Origin: a virus
Direction: 5' to 3' (one strand)
IMG/VR virus record: IMGVR_UViG_3300027302_000009
Location: 1-46,571 of that record
Length of the DNA stretch: 46,571 bases
Shown here: piece by piece, positions 10,213 to 22,700 of the stretch
How the letters are laid out: each line of letters starts with the position of its first letter
How positions within the stretch are numbered: the first letter of the stretch is position 1
Translations under genes and position numbers: made by a program
Notes under the pieces: generated by a model
What the model saw: only the letters and a program-made list of their open reading frames with translations
Databases searched by the model: none
Told to the model about the DNA's origin: nothing

Positions 10213-13200
10213 TGGAGTTTAACGAGGTCATAGTTTTTGAAGGCGGAATAAACACCGACGACACGCCACAGGCAGTCCCCAAGGGGGATTACCGCGATTT
10301 CTCGTATTGCCGATTAGGATACAATGCGGGTAATGCCATGGCGGTTACGACTTCAAGTGGAACTATCGTTATTCCCAATCTTGACATAGCTATCCAAGAT
10401 CAAATACTTGGGGCTACTCAGTGGCAAAAGGAAAATTCTATAGTTTACTTTGTTTATAAGGCTGACTTAAGCCACGAGATTTGGGTGTATGACATTACAA
10501 GTCAAACCCATATTCTTGCCGTACAAGATAACAGTCTTAATTTTAGTCGCGATTGGCCGATTTATCATGCTAATGTCGTAGATGATGTTTTAAAGTGGAC
10601 CGATGGCCGTTGGGATAATCAGATGTATGAGGCAGATGGAACTCGTTTATTTAACCCACCCTACCAAATTAATCTTCGCAAAGCGCTTGATGGTTACTAT
10701 ACAATAGTTGACCTTCAAACGATCGATGCTATAAAATGGCCACTAGACCCGCCAAGGATTAGTTATTTTACCGATCCCACAAGGAATGACAATAAGCTGC
10801 GGAATAAACTTTTTAAGTTTATTATTCAACCTATTTATGAAAATGGGGAGCTTGGTGTTTGGTCAATGTATTCTAATCTTGATCTTCCTCAACAGTCAGA
10901 GCTTGTAAGTGGAACCAATTGGATATTCCTAAACAACAGTAATGGAATAAAAATTCAGTTCAATACCGGTCCAGAAATAATTCGCAAGTTCAATTTGGCT
11001 GTTCAGCAATTTGACAAAGATGCCTTTGGGACGGAGCCGCCATTTGCTGTTTTTTTACAATTGGATAAAGATCAAGACAATATTCCAAGCAATTCTTTTT
11101 ATACTGTTGATTTTTATGGAGGAGTTGCAACCACTCCGGCCATAGATGTTTTTAAAAATTATGACCGATTACCCATAGTTGCCGATTGTCAAGAGTATCT
11201 TCCTACGAACCAATTAACTTATGTAAATTTTAGAGAGGGATACGACAAACCAACTGAAGCCCCATTCATATTGGATGTTGCTGTCGACTATGAGATAAAT
11301 GAGATTTTTTGGAATCCAACAAATGTCCAAGGACTATTTTATTTTCAATATAGTTTTATAGGTGGTCTTAATGTTTATACGTTGGACAACATATTGGCTG
11401 CAACTAATGCGGCTACTTTCAACCCTAATGCAGTATTCGCATTTTCTGAAGGCATGACATTAAGTTTTACGGATGGTAATAATGCTCCGATAAATTATAC
11501 CGTAACTCATGAGGACATTCAAAATGCAACGGCTTTATTCCCGTCTATTATTAATGCAAATTTGAGTGTATTACAAGTAATAGGAGATTCTTTTACAAAT
11601 CAATTAGGTATACCAAATGGTGTTGCGGGACCTGGGCTGCAACCCGATAGCATATATTACTCTACGACTGTTGGTGGACCATCTGGATTTGAATATCGTA
11701 GAGTAGTTTCTGCGTTGAAACCAACTCTTGCCACTCCATCTTTAAAATCTGGAGCAACTCATGAGTTTGGGATAGTATATGGAGATCGCGCGTATAGGGA
11801 TAGTACGGTTTATACGGTTGACTCAATGAATCTTTTTGTTCCTTGGTTTTACGATATAGATCGTTCAGGATTGACAAATGCCGAAGATCCTTTTACTATA
11901 AACCCAAAATTTACAATAGATCACATACCCCCAGTATGGGCTACTAAATACTGGATAGTTGCAAAACCCGCTACTGAAATTTTAAGTTTTGGGCAGTACA
12001 CAACAAATGCAAATCCTGTTCAAGGCGATGGTGGATATTACATTAGCTCTGTAACTCTTGATGTCGTTACAAATAATAGATATAAAATAGCAATAGACAA
12101 ATATTATGTGACTCAAAACTTAGGCGCTACTATTAATCATGAAATAAAAATTGGTGATAAAATAAGATTTATTAGAAGAAGACCTGGAGGTCCTGGGCCT
12201 ATAAGCATACAATATTTGCCGTATTTAGAGTTAGATGTAATAGGCTACGAATCTTCAGGCGCAGGCGTTGATGGAAGACAGGTTGTTTATACCAACTTAT
12301 TTGATACAACATTGATTGATGATGATCCTGGAGCTGTTGGTGGATTTTTATTTGGTCAATTGATAGAAATATATACTCCTCGACCATCTGTTGATAGCAC
12401 TGGAAATGTTTTTGTGAGTACCTGGAAAGACATAACTGAATCTATAGAAATAATCAATCCACATACAGAGAATAGATCTCACGGGAGTCCGTGTGAATAC
12501 ATTCTATATGTAGAAACAAATGCGATAGGTACACCTCAATTTTATATACAAGGCGATTATACCAATTTAAACAATACATCGTTCAATGTATTTGTTTACT
12601 ATGACGATAATACCTCAGATTCATTTTCAAATGTTACAATAACCACATCTTACAATCAAGTAAACAATTTAACTGCCGTCACTATACCCGGCGTGGTTGC
12701 TGATGCCAGGATATGGTATGTGTGCTTGACTAACAATGTGAATCAAGTTGTAACTGCGTTAAATTCGACTACGGCTGCTGAGTTTTCGTTGTCGTATGGA
12801 GATGTTTACGTAAGGCAACGTAATTATCAAACAGGATTAGTAGGTACTGGTGCTGTGATGTATTATTTTATCGAAGACCCTCATTACTCTGATTATTGGT
12901 CAAGTAATATCCACAATACAGGTAGAACAAGGGTTGAAGACCAAAACGCAAAGATGACTCATCGCCAGGCGACGGCTATTCACTCTGATTCTTTTATTTT
13001 TGGAACCCAGGTAAACGGCTTGTCTTCATTTGCACTTGACAACACCAATATTGAGGACATGAATCCAACGTTTGGAGGTGTTGTTAGAGCTTATATGTCG
13101 GGGCGTGAGGGTAAGACTCTTAAATGTATTCAACCAAAAAAGGAGAACTCAATTTACATTCAATTCTACCCCAATGAAGTTGGATCAGACTCAACGGTTC

Positions 13201-14555
13201 GTGTATCGAATAAGACGTTTGCCTCGTGGTTTGATTACAAGAGTCTTTTGGGCTGTTCTAATTCTGGCGCTACAGCTATTTTGCCTAATGGCTCTACGAT
13301 GTATTTTGACAATAACACAGGAGTGTTTGTATATTCGGGATCAAATGGCCAAATTCAAGTAAGTGAAGTAGATCCAGATAGCGGAAAGGACTATAAGTTC
13401 AGAACCAAAACAAAGGCTTTGGCAAAGGCTTACAACGAAAGTTCCAATCCAATGGTTCGAACATACGTGAATGAATCCGTTGGAGAAGTAGGTTTTGCTT
13501 TTAGATTTGACGTCCCCTATACCGGCGCGGCCTATGGAGCGTTTAATCCTCCAATAGTTGATACTGAATATTTCAGAATCAATGGAGACGTAGAATATCT
13601 GTATGACTATAGCATAGTGATCACTTTTTCTCCAGCAAATGGAGGGAGCGGAAATGTTTATCAAGGAACGATTAACTATGTTCAGTATAATCCTGCATTT
13701 GATTATACTTTGATAGGTATTGAGGGAGTATTGCCAAGCCCGGATGATTTTGATGTAGAAGGATATTATTTTACTACAAGCGGTTTGAGTTATGACCACG
13801 TAGTATTTGACTACGTTAACATGAGATGGAGATCAACCTATGACTATAACTTCAAACAGTTCTGCAACCTTGGGCAAACACTTGTGGGATGGGGTTTAAA
13901 CAATCAAATGTATCTCCACAATCAGCCTGGAAGCTGGGAGTTTCATGGTCAGCCATTCATTCAGAAGATTTCTTTTGTATCAAATGAAAATCCATTGATG
14001 CTCAAAAGGTATCAGGATATAACTTTGGTTTCTGATGATACATTTTCAATTGAGGCTTATTCAGAGCCAAACAGAAGTTATCCACTTGGAATGAAGACGT
14101 CAATGCCAACAAATATTGTAAACATATACGAAGGATACGGCAAGACGTACTATAGGAAAAACTTATATGACCCTAGATTTTTTAATACAGGAACATCAAC
14201 CGTAAGTAATTACGACCCAATGACTTACCCTGTTAATGGATGGCTTGTTCCTGGTGATCAACAGTTTTTGAATAATGAAAATATAACCATAATTCAAAGC
14301 GATGGCAGCATATTTTCCGCTAGAGTTGTGTCTGCGGTATACGATACAGTAAATGACAATACTTTGATTGAGCTTTTCAATCAAGGGCCTGGCACTTATG
14401 GTGTAACTGGATACTGGTACAACAGCGATAGAGCGATGTTGAACGGTGAAGATATCAGGGCAAATGCTTTGACTCATGATCTTTACTTTGACCCGTCACT
14501 AGCGGATCAGTCATCTGTTCTTTTCTCAGTTGGAATAAAGGGTGTTTTATCTTAA
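10212..14555 (+). CDS. Large tail stabilisation/tail-hub protein
   Basis: A 1447-aa protein, almost entirely beta-structured with many Tyr, Asn and Asp. The opening FEGGINTDDTPQAVPKGDYRDF resembles the start of the long 'stabilisation' (P22 gp10-like/tail tubular B-like) proteins of podoviruses and crAss-like phages, which form the tail hub below the connectors. No enzyme motif was seen. Its last codons contain the -7 box of a promoter for the next gene, so the internal-virion block can be transcribed separately. Confidence 0.65.
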   Translation: MEFNEVIVFEGGINTDDTPQAVPKGDYRDFSYCRLGYNAGNAMAVTTSSGTIVIPNLDIAIQDQILGATQWQKENSIVYFVYKADLSHEIWVYDITSQTHILAVQDNSLNFSRDWPIYHANVVDDVLKWTDGRWDNQMYEADGTRLFNPPYQINLRKALDGYYTIVDLQTIDAIKWPLDPPRISYFTDPTRNDNKLRNKLFKFIIQPIYENGELGVWSMYSNLDLPQQSELVSGTNWIFLNNSNGIKIQFNTGPEIIRKFNLAVQQFDKDAFGTEPPFAVFLQLDKDQDNIPSNSFYTVDFYGGVATTPAIDVFKNYDRLPIVADCQEYLPTNQLTYVNFREGYDKPTEAPFILDVAVDYEINEIFWNPTNVQGLFYFQYSFIGGLNVYTLDNILAATNAATFNPNAVFAFSEGMTLSFTDGNNAPINYTVTHEDIQNATALFPSIINANLSVLQVIGDSFTNQLGIPNGVAGPGLQPDSIYYSTTVGGPSGFEYRRVVSALKPTLATPSLKSGATHEFGIVYGDRAYRDSTVYTVDSMNLFVPWFYDIDRSGLTNAEDPFTINPKFTIDHIPPVWATKYWIVAKPATEILSFGQYTTNANPVQGDGGYYISSVTLDVVTNNRYKIAIDKYYVTQNLGATINHEIKIGDKIRFIRRRPGGPGPISIQYLPYLELDVIGYESSGAGVDGRQVVYTNLFDTTLIDDDPGAVGGFLFGQLIEIYTPRPSVDSTGNVFVSTWKDITESIEIINPHTENRSHGSPCEYILYVETNAIGTPQFYIQGDYTNLNNTSFNVFVYYDDNTSDSFSNVTITTSYNQVNNLTAVTIPGVVADARIWYVCLTNNVNQVVTALNSTTAAEFSLSYGDVYVRQRNYQTGLVGTGAVMYYFIEDPHYSDYWSSNIHNTGRTRVEDQNAKMTHRQATAIHSDSFIFGTQVNGLSSFALDNTNIEDMNPTFGGVVRAYMSGREGKTLKCIQPKKENSIYIQFYPNEVGSDSTVRVSNKTFASWFDYKSLLGCSNSGATAILPNGSTMYFDNNTGVFVYSGSNGQIQVSEVDPDSGKDYKFRTKTKALAKAYNESSNPMVRTYVNESVGEVGFAFRFDVPYTGAAYGAFNPPIVDTEYFRINGDVEYLYDYSIVITFSPANGGSGNVYQGTINYVQYNPAFDYTLIGIEGVLPSPDDFDVEGYYFTTSGLSYDHVVFDYVNMRWRSTYDYNFKQFCNLGQTLVGWGLNNQMYLHNQPGSWEFHGQPFIQKISFVSNENPLMLKRYQDITLVSDDTFSIEAYSEPNRSYPLGMKTSMPTNIVNIYEGYGKTYYRKNLYDPRFFNTGTSTVSNYDPMTYPVNGWLVPGDQQFLNNENITIIQSDGSIFSARVVSAVYDTVNDNTLIELFNQGPGTYGVTGYWYNSDRAMLNGEDIRANALTHDLYFDPSLADQSSVLFSVGIKGVLS

Positions 14556-14560
14556 ATTTG
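14530..14560 (+). promoter_or_regulatory. Bacteroidota-type promoter for the internal-virion block
   Basis: TTG at 14530-14532, a 20-nt spacer and TAAATTTG at 14553-14560 match the Bacteroidota TTG-N19..21-TAnnTTTG promoter. It spans the end of the large tail gene. The ATG at 14567 is only 6 nt beyond the -7 box, so the transcript would be leaderless or nearly so. Confidence 0.65.
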
Positions 14561-14566
14561 CGAACT

Positions 14567-15493
14567 ATGGACCCAATTACATTAGCATTAATAGCGGCTG
14601 GAGGATCAGCACTCTTTCAGGGGATTAAAGGGGTGCAGCAAACACGTGAGGCCAAGGAGATGCAAAAAAACCTTGGCGCAAGGGTTAATTATCAAATACC
14701 CGAAGAAGCTAAAAAGGCCCTTGCTCTTTATCAGAACATGGCGGCATCTCAGACCATGCCCGGTCAGCAATTGATGCAAAACATGATTGATATGCAACAA
14801 GCAAAGACCTTGGGAGGTGCAAGCCGTGCGGCTACATCATCACAAGATTTGCTTGGTGTTGCTACACAACTTGGAGAGAAAGGCATGGAACAGCAACAAG
14901 AACTTGGTTTGGCTGCTGCTCAAAATTATATGCAACGTCAACAGAATTTAGCTGGGGCATTAGGCACTATGGCTGGATATCAAGAAAAGGTGACTGCCGA
15001 CAAGCAACAAGATTGGTATGAAAGGGCGGCAGCGGCAAGAGAGATGAGAGAGGCGGGACTTCAGAATACGATGGGAGCTGTTCAAGGCATAGGCCAGATG
15101 GGGATGATGGCAGCTATGGGTGGCTTTGGCGGAGGGGGAGGTACAGGTACAGGCGCAGGCTCTATGGCCGACTCGTTTACCAAGGCTTCAGACTTACCTT
15201 CTTCTATTGGAGGGTCAGGTCTTTTTGCAAACGCTCCCAGATTTGCGGGATCTACGTCAAGCGCACTTAATTTTTCAAGCCCGTCATACGGCAGTTACAG
15301 AGATAAACTAGGACTTGATGGTTCTTATCTTTACCCCGATACTCCAACACAACAGCAGCCTGGTTTTTACAACGGGACAGATATGAACGACTGGAGGAAT
15401 CAGAGCGGCTTGTATAATTTTAAAACGTCGCCAAATAAGTCAATGTTGAACCCTGATGATTGGCGTTCTGGTTTCTTTAATAATATACATTAA
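14567..15493 (+). CDS. Internal virion protein, Ala/Gln/Met-rich
   Basis: A 308-aa protein with a short hydrophobic N-terminus (ITLALIAAGGSALFQGI), a long Ala/Gln/Met-rich helical middle and a Gly-rich hinge near residues 180-200 before a polar C-terminus. This matches the general look of ejected internal virion proteins such as T7 gp14, which enter or bridge the host membrane. ATG at 14567 is chosen over an in-frame TTG at 14558 because that TTG lies inside the -7 promoter box. It is first in a run of internal-protein candidates. Confidence 0.55.
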   Translation: MDPITLALIAAGGSALFQGIKGVQQTREAKEMQKNLGARVNYQIPEEAKKALALYQNMAASQTMPGQQLMQNMIDMQQAKTLGGASRAATSSQDLLGVATQLGEKGMEQQQELGLAAAQNYMQRQQNLAGALGTMAGYQEKVTADKQQDWYERAAAAREMREAGLQNTMGAVQGIGQMGMMAAMGGFGGGGGTGTGAGSMADSFTKASDLPSSIGGSGLFANAPRFAGSTSSALNFSSPSYGSYRDKLGLDGSYLYPDTPTQQQPGFYNGTDMNDWRNQSGLYNFKTSPNKSMLNPDDWRSGFFNNIH

Positions 15494-15496
15494 AAA

Positions 15497-16729
15497 ATGG
15501 CACAGATAGCAAGTCAAGGAAGGGTGGGAGAACAAGGCGGTGGTGAAGCTGTCGTATTCGACACGTCTGCATTTTTCCAGAATGTATACAACATGCAAAA
15601 GGATTTGTATGCACGTCAGGAAAAGAAGAAACAAGATATAAAACGCCAGCAAGCCACATGGAACGCCTATCTCGACGATATGCCGGATGTTTGGCAATCT
15701 GACTACGAATACGTAAACAAGGCTCTTAACGAATACAACGACTACATAGTTGATTTGAAGACTCAGGGCTTGGATCCAGAAGCTCTAGATCCTATGATTA
15801 TGAAAAAAATCAAGGAGCTTCAGAACAAGGTGGCAAAGGAGACTTCAAGGGCTAAGGATAACGAGACTTACTCTAACCAGTCGTTTCAAATTTTGAACAA
15901 CGACAAGACGAATAAGTATAATAAAGATCATGCTACTCAATGGCTCAGGGATTATAGCGATCCTACCAAGAGTCCAGAGCAAAGAGCCAAGATGCGTATT
16001 GAGTCTAATCCGTTTAAGTTAAACTACGATATAAACGAGTTTGTTAAAGAAACGATGCCGGAAGATTCTCTTAAAGATAACGGGAGAGTAGAAACTATTT
16101 TTGTCGATAAAGATGCTCACAAGGCGGTAATATTTGAAAATATAACTCAGACAGAAACGGGCGCCGAGATATACGAGAGTTTAAAAAAACCAAATGAAAC
16201 CCCTGATGAATTCGCTGAACGAATGTCGGAACTTGGTCAAAAAATAAACCCGCCAAGAACAAAGGTGCAACCTGCTCCTGTTGGGGGCGGCGGAAGAGGT
16301 TCTGGAGGTGGAGGAGGTTCACAAAAGGAACCTGACGTTCTTATTACAGGACAAAGCAAAGAAACCGATCCTGAATGGGATCAATCTTATGGCGTCAACA
16401 AAATCGCTCTTGGTAAAACAAAGCCGGTATACGTTTATGGTGACGATGGAAAGCCGGTTATGAATTTTGTTCCTGCTGATGGATTTTATCTAAAGCCCGG
16501 TGGATCTGTAGCCGCAAAAGGGTATGGAACTATTGAAGAAGTTCAACCAGACGGCACCAAACTCGCTAAACAGATTGCCATTACAGTTGACTACGATAAA
16601 AACAAAGGAAACTTTGATGCTCAAGGATACCCCAATATCTTTGACGAGTTTAGAACAAGGACGGGAATAACCAGTCCTACAGGAGTAACATACACAGGTG
16701 TACCAACAGGAGGATTTAATGGACAGTAA
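15497..16729 (+). CDS. Internal virion protein candidate
   Basis: A 410-aa protein with a charged, helical N-terminal half (residues about 20-140, rich in Lys, Asp and Gln). A Gly-rich linker (GGGGRGSGGGGGS, about residues 262-274) leads to a compact beta-rich C-terminal part. It begins 3 nt after the preceding stop and overlaps the giant gene by 11 nt. Its position with an Ala-rich protein before and a giant protein after suggests it is packaged in or ejected from the virion. No known domain was recognised. Confidence 0.5.
   Translation: MAQIASQGRVGEQGGGEAVVFDTSAFFQNVYNMQKDLYARQEKKKQDIKRQQATWNAYLDDMPDVWQSDYEYVNKALNEYNDYIVDLKTQGLDPEALDPMIMKKIKELQNKVAKETSRAKDNETYSNQSFQILNNDKTNKYNKDHATQWLRDYSDPTKSPEQRAKMRIESNPFKLNYDINEFVKETMPEDSLKDNGRVETIFVDKDAHKAVIFENITQTETGAEIYESLKKPNETPDEFAERMSELGQKINPPRTKVQPAPVGGGGRGSGGGGGSQKEPDVLITGQSKETDPEWDQSYGVNKIALGKTKPVYVYGDDGKPVMNFVPADGFYLKPGGSVAAKGYGTIEEVQPDGTKLAKQIAITVDYDKNKGNFDAQGYPNIFDEFRTRTGITSPTGVTYTGVPTGGFNGQ
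16708..16713 (+). promoter_or_regulatory. Strong Shine-Dalgarno site before giant gene
   Basis: AGGAGG lies 5 nt before the ATG at 16719, inside the last codons of the preceding gene. It decides this start over an in-frame GTG at 16698. A perfect Shine-Dalgarno site is unusual here, where most starts have none. Confidence 0.6.
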
Positions 16730-19700
16730 CCCTATCTATAAGTTCATGAAAGAAAATAACCTCACCCAAATGGATGAGGCTTCTTTCATTAAGGCGTATT
16801 CAGACCCACAAAAGTCTGCTGAAATTCACAAATTTATGGTTGACAATAAGTTAACCAATTTGGACGCAAACGCATTTCATTCGGCATATTTTGATACTTC
16901 AAAAAAAAAAGTATCTACAGATTCTTCAGAGCCTGCCGGGCAGCCTGGCAAGCCTTCTGCGCCGAGTTTTGGGCAAAAAGTAATTAACGAGGCCCTCGTT
17001 AGTGGGAACCCTGTGATGAAGGGTGTTAAAAAACAGCCCACAGAAAAGAAGCCGTACCAAGATATTACATATCGACGTGAGGAGATGCCATCTGAAACAA
17101 CACAGATGCCCGAAACTCCCATCATCAAGGCTGCAAAAAAGGATTTCAAGCAAACAGTTGTAAAGCCTCAAGTAAAGTTACCATCCACACCGGAGGAACT
17201 TGAAGAAATTCAGAAGAAGACTGAAACCTTTGACAAGGACAACTTAACTCTGAACAACTACCAATCAAGTGCTGATATAGTAAATGATTTGGAGGATCTT
17301 TATGACGAAGATGTGAACGTCGTTTACAACAGGATACAAAGACGTCCTGACCTGTATCAAAAATATTCTGGTAGAAGCATAAATGAAATGCCTTCAACTG
17401 ACCCTGCAAGCGAACAGGCTTGGCAGGAAAGAAACAAGGACCGTGATGTTGTATACCAAAACTACTTGGCTGACTTAGAGAGCCAAAGAAACAAGCACTC
17501 TGTCGCAACTAAGCAGGCCAATGATTTGTCGGATAGTATCTTGATGAAAAAGATAACTCCCGAAACATACAAGAACTACACCTCTGAAAAGACGGAAACT
17601 GCTAATTTTGGCGAGATTTCAGCAGGTACTGTGATTGACATGGATAAGGTTGACGAGGAGGCTATAGCAATAGCCGAGAAGTACAACCTTCCAACCGATG
17701 GAGAGGCGTGGAGACTATTGAAGAACAAGATAAAGAATCAGGTAGCCTTTGAAATACGCAGACCAGCAGCGCTAGAAAAACTCAAAGCAACCGAGCCTGA
17801 ACTATACAAAAAAAGACAGGAACTTTTTGAGTCAGGATTTACGTTCGACGATTCCACTTATGCAAGGGTTGAGTCTGAATTAATAGGTCTGCAATCGCAG
17901 TACGAGCAGGATGCTAAGAACGAATTCAACATTATAGATGCGGAATACAAGTCGAAGGCAGAGGCTCTTAATTCGCAGTACGCTCAATTCAATGCAGCCA
18001 CTGAGGCAAAGCAAGGTGAGCTAACCAAGTTGTATCAGTCTGGTCAGATAGACAGGCTTGCATACGAATCTGCTTGGGGACAATTGGAGGAAGAGAAAAA
18101 GGCGAACCATGAAAACTACACCAAGGAGTTCCCAAGCCCGGAGGAGTACGTTCGCAAGTCGAATGAGATAAACTCCAAATACAACAGGAAGTTTGATCTT
18201 CAGAAGAAATCCCTTGTAGACAAGGCTGATGCCGAAATAAAGGCCGCGTATCAAAAGTACGCATCTGAATACAAGGAAGACCCTGAGTTGCTAAGACAAA
18301 TGAACGAAGCATACTCAAAGGCATTTGAAGATGCTGAAAAGGAAGCCCTTGATAAAATGGGCGAAGCAGCGGACTTGTCTGTAATCCCATTGAGTAGGTT
18401 TTATCAATCAACCCTAAGTTCTCTTGGCGGTGTATTCAAGGGGTGGGGAGGTTCGTTGGACAGTAAGGCATTTGAGGTGCTTGGAGAATCAATGGAGCAG
18501 AATTTCATGATGCCTGCCGCAAAGACAGAGGGCTTTAAAGATTGGTTGAACCCACAGAACCTGCAATTATTGAGCGGTCAGTTAGCCGGGTCGATGATTC
18601 CTTCTGTAACGGTTACAGCCACGGCCACCGCATTGACGGGTGGTATGGGTATAGTTCCGTTGGTTGCAGGAGGTCTTGTTGGATGGGGGTCTGAAACCGT
18701 AGATATAGTTGGTAGATCATACCTTGACACTTTCGATAGAACAAATGGAAACGTAGTCGAGGCAAACAAGGCTGCTGAGCGTTCACTTCAATCTCAGTAC
18801 GATTTGATGTGGACATATTCACTTGATGCGTTACCATTCTTAAAAGGTTCATGGTTGACTAAAATACCGAGAGCCGGCGCTAGAATGGCTGCTGGAGGTG
18901 CTATTGAATTGGGTACTGAATTTATTCAGGAATACCCTCAGAACATCGCCGAGGAGAACATATCAAGAGGTCAAGACCCTTGGACTAACTTGGGGCAGGC
19001 ATTACAAGACACGGACAAGATGAAGCAGACGCTTATATCGATAGGTCCTGTTGCTGCATTGGGTGCTGTTGGTCAGGTGGGTTCAAACTCAAGGAAGCAA
19101 CAAGCGATTGATAGGTACGTGGCTTTGCAACAAAAATCAGAGTTAAGCAGTGCGCTTCCTGATCAGAGAAGACAATACATCCAATCGATGGTATTCGATA
19201 GAGGATCAAAGTTTGCCAGTGGGGTAGTTGGTGCGCTTTACGCCAATGGGAACATAGATCAGGACATGGCAGCCGATATGTTGATGCAGGTTGCCAAGGC
19301 AGACAGGATAAGAGAGTCCGGAAAGGAAGCGGGTCTCAAGGGAGATAAGTTGAACATCTACGGATTTTATACCGCTAGGGCTGAAGAAGCTGAGCGGAAC
19401 GCGGCTAAGTTTGGTAATGACCCGATTCTATCTGAGTCATACAAACAGATGGCAAAGCAGTATCGGGATGCGGGTCTTGACTTCATGAAAGGCGGAAAGC
19501 CCGACCTATTGACTATTACTTACGCTGATAAATCTCAGGAGTTTTTGATGCCCGAAGACGTGAACGCGCTCTTCGCAAATCCTGCGGCGCTTGCATCTTT
19601 AAATAAGAAGAAGATTTCCATAGAGGCTTACAACGACAAGGGTGAATCAATCAAGGTTCTTGATGAACTCAAGAGTCGTGCTGAAACATATGCAAGCGAG

Positions 19701-22700
19701 AAGCGATACATCGCTCCCGTTACCCGCACAAGCCCATTGCAGGCTCAAAGAGATGCTATCCAACAAAGAATACAGGAACTCGACAAGCAGGGTCCTGAGA
19801 TGACTGCTAAGGAAAGAGCGAAGGCAATAAAGGATATAGAAGATCAGGCGGCTCAAGAGGAGAAGACATCAGACCAACGAGATTTAGAGATAGAAGCACT
19901 TCAAGCCAAGCGTGAGGCTCTTGGGGTTAGCGAGGTTGATGCGTTCTTCAGCGACATGAAGCCACTAGTGGGAACCACGGTTCAACGATTGGAGCAAGGT
20001 CAGAACGCACCTCAGAGCGCCATAAAGGTCGCTTCTGATTATCTGTATGCCAAGTACAAGGAATTGACAGCAATGAAGTCTGACCCTAACCGGATGATGA
20101 CCATCGCTCAAATTGATTCTATACAGGCCCAATTAGAACAGGATTTACAAACCTTGGAGGGTAATCCTCCGTCACAACAAACTCAAACCAATGATCAAGA
20201 AAACATCCAAGGGCTACCAAGTGAAATCGGAGTCGGGCAAGAATCTATCACAACCCAACCTGTCGAAGGCACAAGCGAAGAAGCGCCTGCAACAGGTGGA
20301 GTTCTTCAAGCACAAGAAGAAGTAGTAACTCCACAGGTAACAGAAGAACCCGCGCCAAAAGCTCCCCGCAAGACTCGACTTGCCAAACTGTTTGAAACAT
20401 CTGAAGGGGAAGAGGCCGTTCCTTTAATTGAGCAATCTCTTTCTGAAAGCGGCATAAAAGTAGAGGTTAAAGATGATGCCGACTACAATAATGACGATCG
20501 TATAAAGCGTAGTCAAGGTCGTGGTTCAGAAGGTATGTTTGTGGCTGATGATGGGACGATTATCTTAAACCGAGACAAGATCAAGGGCGAGTGGGGTAAA
20601 ACTATCGTGTTCCACGAAGGTATTCATCCGGTCGTAAACATCATTCGCAATACTGATCCAAAACGATATAAGGCAATCGTGGAAGGACTCAAGGCGGAGG
20701 CTGCGAGGAACACTGAAGTTGCTAAAGCCGCTGCCGACATTGCCGCTTCTGAAGAGTATCAAAGAAGAGGTCCTGAGAGCATTGAAGACGAGACGGTTGT
20801 TGAAACCATGGCTCGCGTGGCTACAGGGGATGTCAATATAGATAAATTCAATCCTACCTTCCGCGAGAAGTTCATTGAATTCATGAACGACATAGCTAAG
20901 GCACTTGGATTGAAACCTATACTCACGAACTCTCCTCGAATGGAGGTTCAGCGTTTAGCTGGTCAGATCAACAAAATGTTGAATGAGGGCGGTAAGATCA
21001 GCGATGTTGTAGGGAAAAAGAATGTAAAAGAATTCCAATATACTGAAGCTGCTCAAAAAAGAGCTGTTAGCATTGCTAAGGGTAAGGAAAGTCTTCTCAA
21101 ATATGGTTTGAAGAAAGGTGTAAATACAACCAGAAAAATTGGAGAGGCGCTTGAGAAAAGATCAAGGGAGCTGTATGGTATTATAGCTAGGGATGATAGA
21201 TCCGAAAAAGCATTAAAGGCCATATCTTCATTCATGGCTGATGAGGTTAGATTCTTTGTAGAAGAGTTTGGTGAAAACAGTGGTAAGGGATGGTATGGAG
21301 AGAAGTTTCAGAAAGGACTTGATGCTATGGCAGCAGTCTTTCCGGAAATGAAAGATGATCAAAATGCAAGGGATTTGTTTACCATGTTGGTAGCTATAAC
21401 TTCAGATGGAACTGAGGTTATGCAAAATTTCCAACAGGCAAGTTTGGCTTATAAAAATTATAAGGAAACTGGTAAAATGCCTACCACAGCAAAGGCTCAA
21501 CGTGCTGAGTCTTACATCGTCAATTTCAGAAACATACAAGAATTGCTTGATAAATACGATGGAGACATTCAAGCAATTAAAAAAGAACTGTTGACCGTAG
21601 GATCTATATCAGATTTGAATCAACAAAGAAAGGCTCAGGGGCTTGAGAAACTTGATACACAATGGCCTGCTTCGTTTAAGGTTCCTTTGGCCGCTTCAAT
21701 TTTCGGACCTAAGCTCGGAATGTTCTACGCCAATTTAAGTGGCATGGAGCAGTATCCAACTCTTGACAGATGGTGGTCTAGAACATTCAACAGATACCGA
21801 GGTACTCTTATCCCTCAGATAACAAGAGGTTATAATAAAAAAGGAGAAGCTCTTGGTATAGATAGATATCGCGAAATTGCTGGATTGAAAGATGCTTCAG
21901 AAGAAGAAGTATTGGCTAGGATTGTTCAGGATCACGATACCTATGAAGACAGGGGATATAAGAAAGGTACTCCGGCAGAAAAAGCTGCGAACACACTGTA
22001 TAAAAAGTTGTATGTAGAATTGAATGACGCTCCATTCGGAGCCAAGGATCGTCAATTTATGTATGATGCATTTATTGAGACTCAAAAGAAATTAAAGAGG
22101 TCTGGAGTAAATGTTACAATAGCTGACATTCAAGCTATTTTGTGGTACTTTGAGAAAAATCTATACAAAAAACTTGGTGTCACCAAGCCTATTCAAGGTA
22201 TAAGTTATGAGGATGCTGCTAACAAAACCTTCGAAAAGTGGAAGAATGCAGGCAATTCATTCAACTATGCAATTAAAGAATCTGAACAGGGAGAAACCAT
22301 AGATGAGGTAGATATAGATGAAGAATCTAAACCTACAGTTCAACCATCCAAAGACATCAAGCGCGGCAGCAACCTGGTCAAGGATACGTACTACGAAAGC
22401 GGCTTGACCGAAGACAAGAATGACTATGTATTCTTCCACGTATCGTCAGCCCCAAAAGAATCTATACAAAAAGGAATAGATAGCACAAGATATTTTTCAC
22501 TCAGAACTTCAAGAAAAGAAAAGGGTCTTCAATATGGTGTAGCATCTTACTATACTCGTCCAGAAGATGGAGAAACAATGGTTGGAGGAGAAAAATACGC
22601 AATTCGTGTTCCTAAAGACAAAGTTTACCCTATCGATTCTGATCCAAATGGGTATAGTGAAAAAGCGGAATCAAACATTCCTCAAAACACACCATTCCGT

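Noticed and set aside
13341-13799. 152-aa - strand ORF within the large tail gene
   Set aside because: It is antisense to a clear structural gene with no promoter or partner genes. It is a shadow frame.
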